Origin: Dehalococcoidia bacterium
GTDB taxonomy: Bacteria > Chloroflexota > Dehalococcoidia > JACVQG01 > JAHKAY01
Assembly (NCBI GenBank): GCA_030740315.1
Contig: JASLXN010000001.1
Coordinates: 16,503-29,797 of the forward strand
DNA length: 13,295 nucleotides
Direction: 5' to 3'
Shown here: positions 1 to 6,472 of the stretch, in pieces
Position numbering within the stretch: the stretch's first letter is position 1
How the letters are laid out: every line of letters starts with the position of its first letter
Made by a program: the position numbers and the translations under genes
Notes under the pieces: model-generated
What the model was told of the DNA's origin: nothing
The model's database searches: none
Seen by the model: only the letters and a program-made list of their open reading frames with translations

Positions 1-651
1 ACGCTGCGTTACGAGAAAGTATGTGTGGACTACACCCGTGAGCTTCTTGCCGAGACCGAAGAGCGGGTAAAGGAGGGTATTTCGGCTCGAGGCTTCGAGA
101 CCGCCCGTTTTACTCAGGAGGGAATACCCCCGTTCTACCACATCCAGATATTGCGCTTCCCCGCCGAATACGGTGCCGTTTTCGTGGGCGGCGATATCCT
201 CCTAGGCAGCTTCGGCTGTTGGGACTTTCAAGAAGACGGTAGCTGGACAGTCCCTACCACACCCAAAGAGAGGGGCATTGAGCTGAAGACTCGCGACGAT
301 GCCCTGTGGGCATTGGCCGACATGTACCTGCGGCATCATCCGGTAGCTCGTAATTGTTGCTCTCCGGACCGGCCTGAGGAGTACTTGAAGAGGGCGCAGG
401 ACTTCAACTGCGATGGCGTTATCCTCCATCTGGACCGGGGCTGCAAGGGATACCAGACCGGTATGTTGGAAGCAAAGCAGTTGATTCAGGAGGCTGGCAT
501 TCCGGTTACCACCTACGAGTCCAGCCAGGCGGACCCCAGGGACTTTGACACCATCAAAATCTATGACCATCTTGAGTCCTTTATGGAAAACCTGGGGCTG
601 AGCAAGATTCCCGCAGATGCCTTCGGGGAGGGCGAAGACACAACGGACTGA
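1..651 (+). CDS. 2-hydroxyacyl-CoA dehydratase / benzoyl-CoA reductase-type subunit (C-terminal part, cut by window edge)
   Basis: The reading frame is open from base 1, so the GTG at 25 is internal and the true start lies outside the window. About 216 residues remain. The fragment looks like the second half of the HgdB/HadC/BcrB/BcrC family, whose members hold a [4Fe-4S] cluster and reduce or dehydrate CoA thioesters at low potential in the cytoplasm. Visible marks are a Cys pair in ARNCCSPDRPEEYL (Cys codons 355-360), then DGVILHLDRGCKG (Cys codon 442-444), then GIPVTTYESSQADPRDFD and a closing segment IYDHLESFMENLGL that matches the family's last helix. The RGCKG and ADPRDFD wording is closer to my memory of benzoyl-CoA reductase subunit B than of lactoyl- or hydroxyglutaryl-CoA dehydratases, but I cannot fix the substrate. 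Partner subunit and activator genes would lie upstream, outside the window. An intrinsic terminator follows the stop codon. Confidence 0.82.
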   Translation, partial: TLRYEKVCVDYTRELLAETEERVKEGISARGFETARFTQEGIPPFYHIQILRFPAEYGAVFVGGDILLGSFGCWDFQEDGSWTVPTTPKERGIELKTRDDALWALADMYLRHHPVARNCCSPDRPEEYLKRAQDFNCDGVILHLDRGCKGYQTGMLEAKQLIQEAGIPVTTYESSQADPRDFDTIKIYDHLESFMENLGLSKIPADAFGEGEDTTD

Positions 652-670
652 GATTCATCACAGGTTATGA

Positions 671-704
671 AGCCGGGGGCCATGCAGGCCCCCGGCTTCT
701 TTTT
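671..704 (+). terminator. Rho-independent terminator after the dehydratase-type gene
   Basis: An 11-bp perfect stem (agccgggggcc at 671-681 with ggcccccggct at 687-697) closes a five-base loop (atgca) and runs into a T-rich tract (697-704). It lies 20 bp after the stop codon at 651 and just before the promoter of prfA, so it separates two transcription units. Confidence 0.93.
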
Positions 705-718
705 GTGCGTTACTCTGT

Positions 719-747
719 TTGAAAGGGTCAGAAGGCCTAGGTATAAT
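719..747 (+). promoter_or_regulatory. Sigma-70 type promoter of prfA-prmC, overlapping the start region
   Basis: TTGAAA at 719-724 and a perfect TATAAT at 742-747 are separated by 17 bp, eleven of twelve consensus bases with ideal spacing. It sits directly after a strong terminator, as expected for a new transcription unit. The expected transcription start is about 752-755, at or just before the in-frame ATG codons at 752 and 758. The ATG at 746 lies inside the -10 box. The message would therefore be leaderless or nearly so. The weak alternative reading is that AGAAGG (near 730-735) serves as ribosome site for the ATG at 746, on a transcript from further upstream. Confidence 0.72.
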
Positions 748-751
748 GACT

Positions 752-1837
752 ATGGAAATGTTAGAGAAATTAGCCGAATTTGAAAACAGGTACCAGGAGC
801 TACAGAGGCTTCTTGGTACACCTGAGGTGGCCCAGGACCCGGACAGGGTGCGGGATCTTGGAAAAGAGATGGCTTCGCTGGAGCGGGTCGTTGGCCGCTA
901 TCAGGAGTATATGTCCGTGCTCAAGGACTTGGAGGATGCCCGGTCTATACTGGATGATGACCCGGAACCGGATATGGTCGAGCTGGCCCTCCAGGAGGTG
1001 GCCAAGCTGGAGGACACTCAGGCGGCCCTGGAAGCCGAACTTATGCAGGCGCTCTTGCCTCGTGATGAGCGGGGGGAGCGGAATGTGATTATGGAAATAC
1101 GTGCTGGCACCGGTGGTGAAGAGGCCGCCCTGTTTGCCGGAGACCTGTTCCGAGCCTATTCGCGCTATGCGGCCAACCACCGTTGGGGGGTGGAAGTGAT
1201 TGATGCTAGCCCCAGCGAGCGAGGAGGGTTCAAAGAGGTGGTGTTTGAAGTTCGGGGCCGGGGAGCCTTCCGCAACCTGCACCACGAGGCCGGCGTGCAC
1301 CGCGTACAGCGGGTGCCCCTTACTGAGGCTTCCGGACGCATACACACCTCCACCGCATCGGTGGCAGTACTGCCTGAGGCCCAAGAGGTGGAAGTAGACA
1401 TAAAACCAGAAGATATAAGAGTTGAGTTCTACCGTGCCAGCGGCCCAGGTGGACAGAATGTAAACAAAGTATCTTCAGCGGTTCGCATGATTCACCAGCC
1501 CACCGGGATTGTGGTACAGTGCCAAGAGGAGCGATCCCAATTCCGCAACCGCCAGTCGGCGCTTCAAGTGTTGCGGGCGAAGCTACTGCAGTTAGAACGG
1601 GAGCAGCAGCAGCAACAGGTCACGAAAGAGCGGCGCTCACAAGTAGGTTCCGCAGAGCGAGCGGAAAAAGTGCGTACCTATAACTTTCCACAGAACCGGA
1701 TTTCAGACCACCGCATCGGCCTCACCATGCATAGCCTAACCCAGGTCATGGAGGGCAACTTAGACGAACTCATCAGCGCCCTGGAGCAGGCTGAGACGCA
1801 GCGCCAGATGGAGGCCGTCACTGCTTCCAGCGGATGA
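752..1837 (+). CDS. prfA: Peptide chain release factor 1
   Basis: RF1 reads UAA and UAG in the ribosomal A site and triggers hydrolysis of peptidyl-tRNA. The protein has an N-terminal helical domain, EIRAGTGGEEAALFAGDLFR, the PxT codon-recognition motif as PLT (Pro codon at 1316), RIHTS, the catalytic GPGGQNVNK loop (bases 1442 onward), ERSQFRNR and RTYNFPQNRISDHR, all in family order. With the ATG at 752 the length is 361 residues and the GGQ glutamine is residue 235, as in E. coli RF1 (360 residues). ATG 746 (weak upstream AGAAGG), ATG 758 (MLEKLAEFE, the beginning many Gram-positive RF1s use) and a TTG at 719 are other candidates. I chose 752 because the promoter's -10 box covers 746. A run of five Gln after residue 289 is a minor local oddity. 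prmC follows with an ATGA overlap. Confidence 0.97.
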   Translation: MEMLEKLAEFENRYQELQRLLGTPEVAQDPDRVRDLGKEMASLERVVGRYQEYMSVLKDLEDARSILDDDPEPDMVELALQEVAKLEDTQAALEAELMQALLPRDERGERNVIMEIRAGTGGEEAALFAGDLFRAYSRYAANHRWGVEVIDASPSERGGFKEVVFEVRGRGAFRNLHHEAGVHRVQRVPLTEASGRIHTSTASVAVLPEAQEVEVDIKPEDIRVEFYRASGPGGQNVNKVSSAVRMIHQPTGIVVQCQEERSQFRNRQSALQVLRAKLLQLEREQQQQQVTKERRSQVGSAERAEKVRTYNFPQNRISDHRIGLTMHSLTQVMEGNLDELISALEQAETQRQMEAVTASSG

Positions 1838-2676
1838 CCCTCTGGGATGTGTGGAGGTGGGGCGGTAGTCGCCTCCACAACGCAGGTATCCCAGATGCAC
1901 TCTTGGAGAGCGAAGTCCTTCTCCGGCACTCTCTGGGCCTATCACGGGCTATGTTTTTCTCACGCTGGGGAGAACAAATCTACCCAACTGGGCGGCGCCG
2001 GTTCCGCACTTACATTAACCGCCGTTTGAAGAGGGAACCTACCGCGTACATCCTCAGGCACAGGGAATTCTATGGACTCGGGTTCTTCGTGGATCCGCGG
2101 GTGCTTATTCCTCGCCCAGAGACGGAGTTGTTAGTAGAGAAAACCATAGAGCTGGTGGGGGAACGGCCGCTGCAGGTGGTGGAAGTGGGCACTGGGTGTG
2201 GCGCAGTGGCTATTGCCCTGGCCCATTATTTACCTCTGGCCCGCCTGTCGGCCACCGAGATATCCCCCCTGGCACTACAGGTGGCCCGTCGCAACCGGAG
2301 ACACTACCAGCTGGGACGCCAGCTGAAGCTGTTGCAGGGTGACCTGCTTCTTCCTCTGTCATTTAAAGCGGACATAATAGTGGCCAACCTCCCTTATGTG
2401 AGGAATAGTGATATTGCTGATTTAATCCCGGAGGTCAGGGATCACGAACCCCTTAGTGCGCTGGCGGGAGGGCCGGATGGCCTGGATTTGATACGCCGCC
2501 TGGTTGCGCAAGTGCCGCAGCGGCTGAAGCCCGGAGGGTGGCTCCTGCTTGAGGTGTGTCAGGGTCAGGCGGAGGAAGTGACCTTGCTTCTGGAGAGGGT
2601 CCTGGGTGCATGGCGCACAGATGAGGTGGCAGATTTGGCGGGCGTTCCCCGGTTAGTTATGGCTCAAGTAGCTTGA
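1834..2676 (+). CDS. prmC: Release factor glutamine methyltransferase
   Basis: PrmC (HemK) uses S-adenosylmethionine to methylate the GGQ glutamine of class I release factors, here the product of the gene just before it. The 280-residue protein has the N-terminal helical release-factor-binding domain, then FFVDPRVLIPRPETELLVE (about residues 84-102), the SAM-binding loop EVGTGCG (117-123), and the catalytic loop NLPY (185-188), where the family usually has NPPY. The ATG start overlaps the prfA stop as ATGA, so translation is very likely coupled. No separate ribosome site is needed or obvious. The protein is of normal length for the family. The NLPY variant keeps the Asn and Tyr that contact the target glutamine amide, so activity is expected. 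Confidence 0.95.
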   Translation: MTLWDVWRWGGSRLHNAGIPDALLESEVLLRHSLGLSRAMFFSRWGEQIYPTGRRRFRTYINRRLKREPTAYILRHREFYGLGFFVDPRVLIPRPETELLVEKTIELVGERPLQVVEVGTGCGAVAIALAHYLPLARLSATEISPLALQVARRNRRHYQLGRQLKLLQGDLLLPLSFKADIIVANLPYVRNSDIADLIPEVRDHEPLSALAGGPDGLDLIRRLVAQVPQRLKPGGWLLLEVCQGQAEEVTLLLERVLGAWRTDEVADLAGVPRLVMAQVA

Positions 2677-2841
2677 CAGGAAGGGATAAAACCAGTAATA
2701 AGAGCCTATTTGGAACCACGGTTTCTTAGAAGAAGCTGAAGGTGTAGGTATTTGTACGATCATCGTCTTCATGGATGGTGCGGTCTTTGGGCGAGGCCGC
2801 TTTGATATGGGGGATGTCGGGTAAAGAGGCAGTTGAAGTTA

Positions 2842-3431
2842 ATGAAACAATCGATGGTGCTAACGATGGTTATTCTTATTATTCTGTTTGTGGCATCGCT
2901 TGGATTCGCTTGTTGTACATCAGAAGTTTCACCCACTGTAGAACACGTTACAAATCCAAAGGCTGATGTAGCGAAATCAAGGACAATCCATTTACTGCTA
3001 CTCCAGCGGCGGGGCCGGAGAAGGTAACCACCACTGTGGTTCCTAAAACTTCCACAACTACTGCTACCGTCCCACCACCAACCGGCACTCCTGTGATCCC
3101 AAACAACAAGCTAAGTGGTAGAAGAGTGCCCAGGATCAAAGAAATGATTTGTACACCCAGCAACCCTTCAATCGGTGAGTTTGTTGAATGCTATTTTTCT
3201 GTCTCCGGCAGGATCGATAAGATATCCTGGTCTACGCCTGACGGAAATCCGCAAAGCGGTATAGACAAACATTTTGTGTCTTCATTTGATGTGTCGGGGC
3301 CGACTTCTATTACATTATTAGAGGTTTGTAACGGTTCTAGCTGTACAAAGAGCATCACGGAAGTTTTCCTTGATTTAACGGCTGACTTAGTATCGATATT
3401 TTCGACCAACGCCAAGAATTATTTCCGTTAG
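2842..3431 (+). pseudogene. Frameshifted gene for a secreted/anchored Ig-like domain protein
   Basis: Two frames together make one sensible protein. The first starts at ATG 2842, with a purine-rich AAAGAGG about 12 bases upstream. It encodes a signal sequence (MKQS, then a hydrophobic stretch of about 18 residues ending GFACC) and runs on to NPKADVAK. It then turns into unlikely sequence and stops at 3025-3027. The frame one base back is open from 2967. It gives a Pro/Thr-rich linker (PFTATPAAGPEKVTTTVV and on) and a beta-rich domain with IDKISWSTPDG and a Cys pair (VCNGSSC), ending at TAG 3429-3431. The shift lies between 2967 and about 2990, and a single lost base would explain it. The Cys pair at residues 24-25 suggests a lipoprotein, though the lipobox (GFAC) is not canonical. 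The segment is visibly AT-richer than its neighbours, as in acquired or decaying DNA. The 165 bp before it (2677-2841) show no gene that I can support. A sequencing error is an alternative to true decay. Confidence 0.6.
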
Positions 3432-3709
3432 GATTTAACTACCAATGACTTCTACTTAATCATTCGCTACCGTCGTCAACATAGCGTCTCCAATAGGCCA
3501 TTGCAGCACCTGCCTGATGAGACGTTACGGTTGCTGTTGGGGAGCGCCAGGCAATCCGGTCCACTAGTTCCTTCATCCCGGGGGGCGGCGTCGTCAGCTT
3601 GCTGTTGTAGAGGGCGGTGCTGTACGGGTAAGCTTGAACCTAGCCCTGACCCAAGGAGATGGGTCATGTGCCTCGCGCAATCCTTGCTGAACACCCTCTT
3701 TCCTTTTGG
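3432..3709. other. Spacer before the etf promoter with local RNA-like folding, no confident gene
   Basis: No recognisable family is encoded here. Several inverted repeats are visible. Bases 3482-3490 pair with 3519-3527 (9 bp, one G-T). Bases 3528-3534 pair with 3551-3558 (7 bp, one bulge), abutting the first stem. Bases 3647-3653 pair with 3660-3666 (TGACCCA/TGGGTCA, loop of six). Bases 3631-3640 pair with 3708-3719 (10 bp with a two-base bulge). I checked for the conserved cores of SRP RNA, tmRNA, RNase P RNA and the common riboswitches and found none. Long-range pairings of this size can arise by chance in 240 bases, so only the adjacent local hairpins carry any weight. Confidence 0.3.
3460..3576 (-). 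CDS. Possible small protein or gene remnant (38 residues)
   Basis: On the minus strand the frame from ATG 3574-3576 to TGA 3460-3462 encodes 38 residues (MKELVDRIAWRSPTATV, later AYWRRYVDDGSE) with balanced, protein-like composition. The same frame stays open for 21 more codons upstream, to a TAG at 3640-3642, and reads sensibly there as well (PYSTALYNSKLTTPPPG). That suggests the tail of a longer, decayed gene rather than a complete small gene. There is no Shine-Dalgarno site before the ATG and I do not recognise the family. Overlapping frames on both strands are also open here, so this may be chance. Confidence 0.2.
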   Translation of the reverse strand: MKELVDRIAWRSPTATVTSHQAGAAMAYWRRYVDDGSE

Positions 3710-3738
3710 TTGACAAGCTAAAGGGTGGCTGATAACTT
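3710..3738 (+). promoter_or_regulatory. Promoter of the etfB-etfA operon
   Basis: A perfect -35 box TTGACA (3710-3715) is followed after 17 bp by TAACTT (3733-3738), with an extended -10 element TGA immediately before it (3730-3732). Transcription would start near 3745, leaving a leader of about 25 bases. The leader contains the ribosome site GCGAGG (3757-3762), seven bases before the etfB ATG. Confidence 0.6.
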
Positions 3739-3769
3739 TAGGGATGGAATTCACAAGCGAGGTAAGCAT

Positions 3770-4573
3770 ATGCCCAAATTGATTGTGTGCGCCAAGCAGG
3801 TTCCTGACCCTGAAGCGCCTCCGGGTAGCTTGAAGGTGGACACATCCGCCAACAAGGTAGTTTTACCTGCCAGTATTTCGCCGGTCGTCAACCCGTATGA
3901 CGAACAGGCAGTGGAGGCTGCACTGCGTCTCAAGGATGCTCTGGGCGGCAGTATCACAGTGATAAGCCTGGGAAACAACCTGCAGCGAGATGTGGTAAAA
4001 AAACCGCTGTCTATGGGCGCCGACGAGTTGATATTGCTGGAGGATCCTGCCTTTGAGGGTGGTGATGCCTGGTCCACTGTTACGGCACTGGCTGCTGCCA
4101 TCAAGAAGGTCGGTGAGTTTGACCTGGTGATCTGTGGCCGCCAGGCTGCGGACTGGGACGCTGGGCAGGTGGGCTTGGGGCTCGCCGAGATGCTGGGACT
4201 GCCCGTCATTAGTTTGGCCCAGAAGGTGGAGGTGATGGATAGTAAGGTAAGGGTGGAGAGAGTTATCACCGATGGCTACGAAGTGATAGAGTCCTCACTC
4301 CCCGCCCTGATTACGGTGAGCAATGAGTTGGGTGAGCCCCGGTACGCCACCTTGAAGGGCATAATGGCTGCCTCTAAAAAGCAGCCCACCGTATGGAAAC
4401 CGGACGATATAGGGCTGGACGCTTCTCAGGTGGGGGAGGCTGGGCGCAAGTCCAAGTTGGTTCGTCTGTTCCAGCCCAACAAGGAAGCCCACTGCGAGAT
4501 AGTTGAAGGTGAGTCTGCTGAAGAGGCGGGGAGCCTTCTGGCCGATAGGCTTCGGACCGCCAAGATCATTTAG
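3770..4573 (+). CDS. etfB: Electron transfer flavoprotein, beta subunit
   Basis: EtfB pairs with EtfA to carry electrons between acyl-CoA dehydrogenases or other flavoenzymes and downstream acceptors in the cytoplasm. The product is 267 residues from ATG 3770, supported by GCGAGG seven bases upstream. A GTG at 3725 extends the frame, but the added 15 residues fall outside the family fold. Family marks in order are the first strand KLIVCAKQVPDPE (3-15), NPYDEQAVEAALRL (41-54), the nucleotide-binding signature GRQAADWDAGQVG (123-135), VITDGYEVIESSLPAL (165-180) and EPRYATLKGIMAA (189-201). The DWDAGQVG form replaces the more familiar DGDTAQVG. Whether this Etf bifurcates electrons cannot be told from what I see. 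etfA follows after 23 bp. Confidence 0.95.
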   Translation: MPKLIVCAKQVPDPEAPPGSLKVDTSANKVVLPASISPVVNPYDEQAVEAALRLKDALGGSITVISLGNNLQRDVVKKPLSMGADELILLEDPAFEGGDAWSTVTALAAAIKKVGEFDLVICGRQAADWDAGQVGLGLAEMLGLPVISLAQKVEVMDSKVRVERVITDGYEVIESSLPALITVSNELGEPRYATLKGIMAASKKQPTVWKPDDIGLDASQVGEAGRKSKLVRLFQPNKEAHCEIVEGESAEEAGSLLADRLRTAKII

Positions 4574-4596
4574 CACCTTTTAAGGAGGCTCTTACT

Positions 4597-5592
4597 ATGT
4601 CATCACCGCTCTCGGTACTGGTAACTGCTGAAGTTAACGAGGGCAACCTCTCGCCTATTACGCTGGAGCTTCTTGGCTCCGCCAGGGACCTGGCCGAAAA
4701 ACTTGGTGGCAAGGTTGTCTGCGCCCTGTTGGGCAACGGGGTCGCTGGCATCGCTCAGCAGATAATCGCACAAGGCGCAGACCAGGTGATCGTGGTGGAT
4801 GCCCCTGCCCTACAGGACTACCTGTCTGACACCTATACACGGGTTATGGAGGAAGTGGTTCGCCAGACTGAAATTGAGATAGTGCTTCTAGGACACACCT
4901 CTATGGGAAGGGACCTTGGCCCCCGCTTGGCCTTCCGCCTTGGTGCCGGGCTGGCCACGGACTGCATTGAGCTGGATATAGATAGTGGCTCGAAACAGCT
5001 TATGGCTACCCGCCCCGTGTATGGGGGCAATGCCCGGGCTACTTTCGCCACCGACACGCATCCCCAAATGGCAACTGTACGCTCAAAAGCCATGACTCCC
5101 CTTCCGCTGGACCCCTCCCGTCAGGGCGAGATTGTTACCCTCAGCGCGATGCCGGACCTGAAGGCCGGGTTGATACTCTCTGACCGGGTGAAAGAAGAGA
5201 TCAAAGGAGTAAAGCTGGAGGATGCACCGGTGGTGCTGGGTGGTGGCCGCGGTCTGGGTGGACCCGAAGGCTTCCAGCTATTAGATGACCTGGCCCGGGT
5301 GCTCAAGGGTGCCGTGGGCGCTTCCCGTGCCGCTTGTGACAACGGCTGGTGGCCGGCTTCCGCTCAAGTGGGTCTGACTGGCAAAATAGTAGCCCCAGAC
5401 CTGTATGTAGCTATAGCCCTTTCTGGATCCAGCCAGCACATGGCGGGCTGCTCCGGCTCCAAAACCATCATCGCCATCAATAAGGACCCGGAGGCCAATA
5501 TTTTCAAGGAGTCCCAGTACGGCGTGGTGGGTGATTATAAGCAGGTACTGCCCGCCTTTGCCAAGAGAATAAAGGAACTCCTGGAGGAATGA
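4597..5592 (+). CDS. etfA: Electron transfer flavoprotein, alpha subunit
   Basis: EtfA carries the FAD of the EtfAB heterodimer in its C-terminal domain. The start is ATG 4597, preceded by a full AAGGAGG site (4582-4588) at eight bases. The 331-residue product has the N-terminal alpha/beta domain (residues 1 to about 185), the glycine-rich GGGRGLGGPEGF (215-226), and the FAD-binding stretch SRAACDNGWWP (243-253), QVGLTGK (257-263), SGSSQHMAGCSGSKTI (276-291), INKDPEANIF and YGVVGD. Compared with the usual QVGQTGK and GISGAIQH, the positions QVGL and ALSGSSQH are changed. These residues line the FAD, so the flavin potential may differ from textbook Etfs (inference). The stop overlaps the start of the next gene (ATGA), implying coupled translation of a third protein. 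Confidence 0.95.
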   Translation: MSSPLSVLVTAEVNEGNLSPITLELLGSARDLAEKLGGKVVCALLGNGVAGIAQQIIAQGADQVIVVDAPALQDYLSDTYTRVMEEVVRQTEIEIVLLGHTSMGRDLGPRLAFRLGAGLATDCIELDIDSGSKQLMATRPVYGGNARATFATDTHPQMATVRSKAMTPLPLDPSRQGEIVTLSAMPDLKAGLILSDRVKEEIKGVKLEDAPVVLGGGRGLGGPEGFQLLDDLARVLKGAVGASRAACDNGWWPASAQVGLTGKIVAPDLYVAIALSGSSQHMAGCSGSKTIIAINKDPEANIFKESQYGVVGDYKQVLPAFAKRIKELLEE

Positions 5593-6029
5593 ACGGCGAG
5601 TTCCCGGTCAATATAGAAGAGGTCAAAGGCCACATTGACCGGGCGGATATATTTTCCATCTATTTCCCTTTTGTGGGGAAGACCCTGGTGGTGGATACCC
5701 GCACCAATGCGGGTACGGGTCCCTTTGTTGGGCTACTACCCATGACCCGTTCTGTGGAGGAGCGGTTGTGGAGCCTGCACAAGATGCGCCCCGGCTTCCC
5801 CCGGCCCCGCGGACTGGTGGCCATTCCTTGGCCTAGGTACGCCCAGAGCCTCAAAGAGTTGGGGATCTGGGAGCGGGTACTGGCCCGCCTGGGCCCTCTT
5901 GGTTTCCCGGATACGGAGAAGGACTGTGAATATGCCTTTTCCCAGTTGCTTCTGGCGGAGGCCAAGGAGATGAGAAAGGCCATCACTGGGGATGGATATC
6001 ACTCCCTGTGGGAGCCTCCTCGGGCATAG
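5589..6029 (+). CDS. Uncharacterised 146-residue protein coupled to EtfAB
   Basis: I do not recognise this family. It is a soluble protein with no signal peptide or membrane segment. Its start ATG (5589) overlaps the etfA stop, so it is almost certainly translated with the Etf subunits. Features that look conserved-like are DIFSIYFPFVGKTLVVDTR (20-38), the Gly/Pro-rich GPFVGLLPMTRSVEERL (44-60), PGFPRPRGLVAIPWPRY (68-84) and a C-terminal helix with AFSQLLLAEAKEMRKA (116-131). Only one cysteine is present (residue 113), so it is not an iron-sulphur ferredoxin, and no flavin motif is evident. A role as Etf-specific chaperone, docking partner or regulator is plausible from position only. No T-rich terminator is obvious after the stop. 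Confidence 0.8.
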   Translation: MNGEFPVNIEEVKGHIDRADIFSIYFPFVGKTLVVDTRTNAGTGPFVGLLPMTRSVEERLWSLHKMRPGFPRPRGLVAIPWPRYAQSLKELGIWERVLARLGPLGFPDTEKDCEYAFSQLLLAEAKEMRKAITGDGYHSLWEPPRA

Positions 6030-6088
6030 CCTGCCCGGCCACGGCCTGTAGATAGACGGCAGCCGGCTCTGAACTGGGAGAAGCCCAC

Positions 6089-6469
6089 CTAGGGGAACAC
6101 GGGGAACCAGCCGTCCGCCAGCCAGTGGGTGAGGATGTCGGTCTGTCCATCCAGAGGGAAGACTCGGTAGCTGGAGAGGTAGAACTCTACAGGGAAGGGG
6201 GCGTAGCCCAGCCACCCCTGTATATAAAAAAAGAGGGGAGGCAGGAGGGGAAAACAGCAGCAGCCCTCCGGTCTGTCCATATGGGAAACCCGCTGGCTAG
6301 GCAGGCCGAGGGGATGGAGACTCCGATGAGATATAGCACCTCCAGTGACATGGTGGGGGAAATCTGCCACACCACTGGGTCCAACAGCGCCCCCACGCCC
6401 ACCACCCAGCTCTCTTAAAACATCCAGATCCTGTATTCTATATATAATAAGCAACCATTGCAGATACAC
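6089..6469 (-). pseudogene. Decayed membrane-protein gene
   Basis: Read on the minus strand, a GTG at 6467-6469 opens a frame (MYLQWLLIIYRIQDLDVLREL) three bases after the hydrolase stop. The sensible sequence then moves to another frame near 6400, giving VGVGALLDPVVWQISP and MSLEVLYLIGVSIPSACLA. It returns to the first frame at a run of seven T (minus strand; 6226-6232), giving YIQGWLGYAPFPVEFYLSSY and on to DILTHWLADGWFPVFP, with TAG at 6089-6091. The pieces add up to about 120 hydrophobic, Trp- and Pro-rich residues that resemble part of a polytopic membrane protein. Two frameshifts and the lack of a clear start argue for decay. I do not recognise the family. A 12-base direct repeat (cggtctgtccat) lies at 6139-6150 and 6269-6280. 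Nothing else is seen in 6030-6472. Confidence 0.35.
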
Positions 6470-6472
6470 ATT

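Noticed and set aside
3482..3719. Known RNA (SRP, tmRNA, 6S, RNase P) or common riboswitch in the spacer
   Set aside because: None of their conserved core sequences is present, and several pairings are mutually exclusive or expected by chance.
3476..3769. 97-codon minus-strand frame and the opposing 70-codon plus-strand frame before etfB
   Set aside because: Composition is Cys-, Ser- and Arg-rich as in shadow frames. The minus frame runs into the etfB start, and neither has a ribosome site. The other minus frame (3460-3639) reads more like protein and is reported at low confidence.
6139..6280. 12-base direct repeat cggtctgtccat as a regulatory or insertion footprint
   Set aside because: Only two copies about 130 bp apart inside decayed coding sequence, with no palindrome and no promoter next to them. 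Likely chance.
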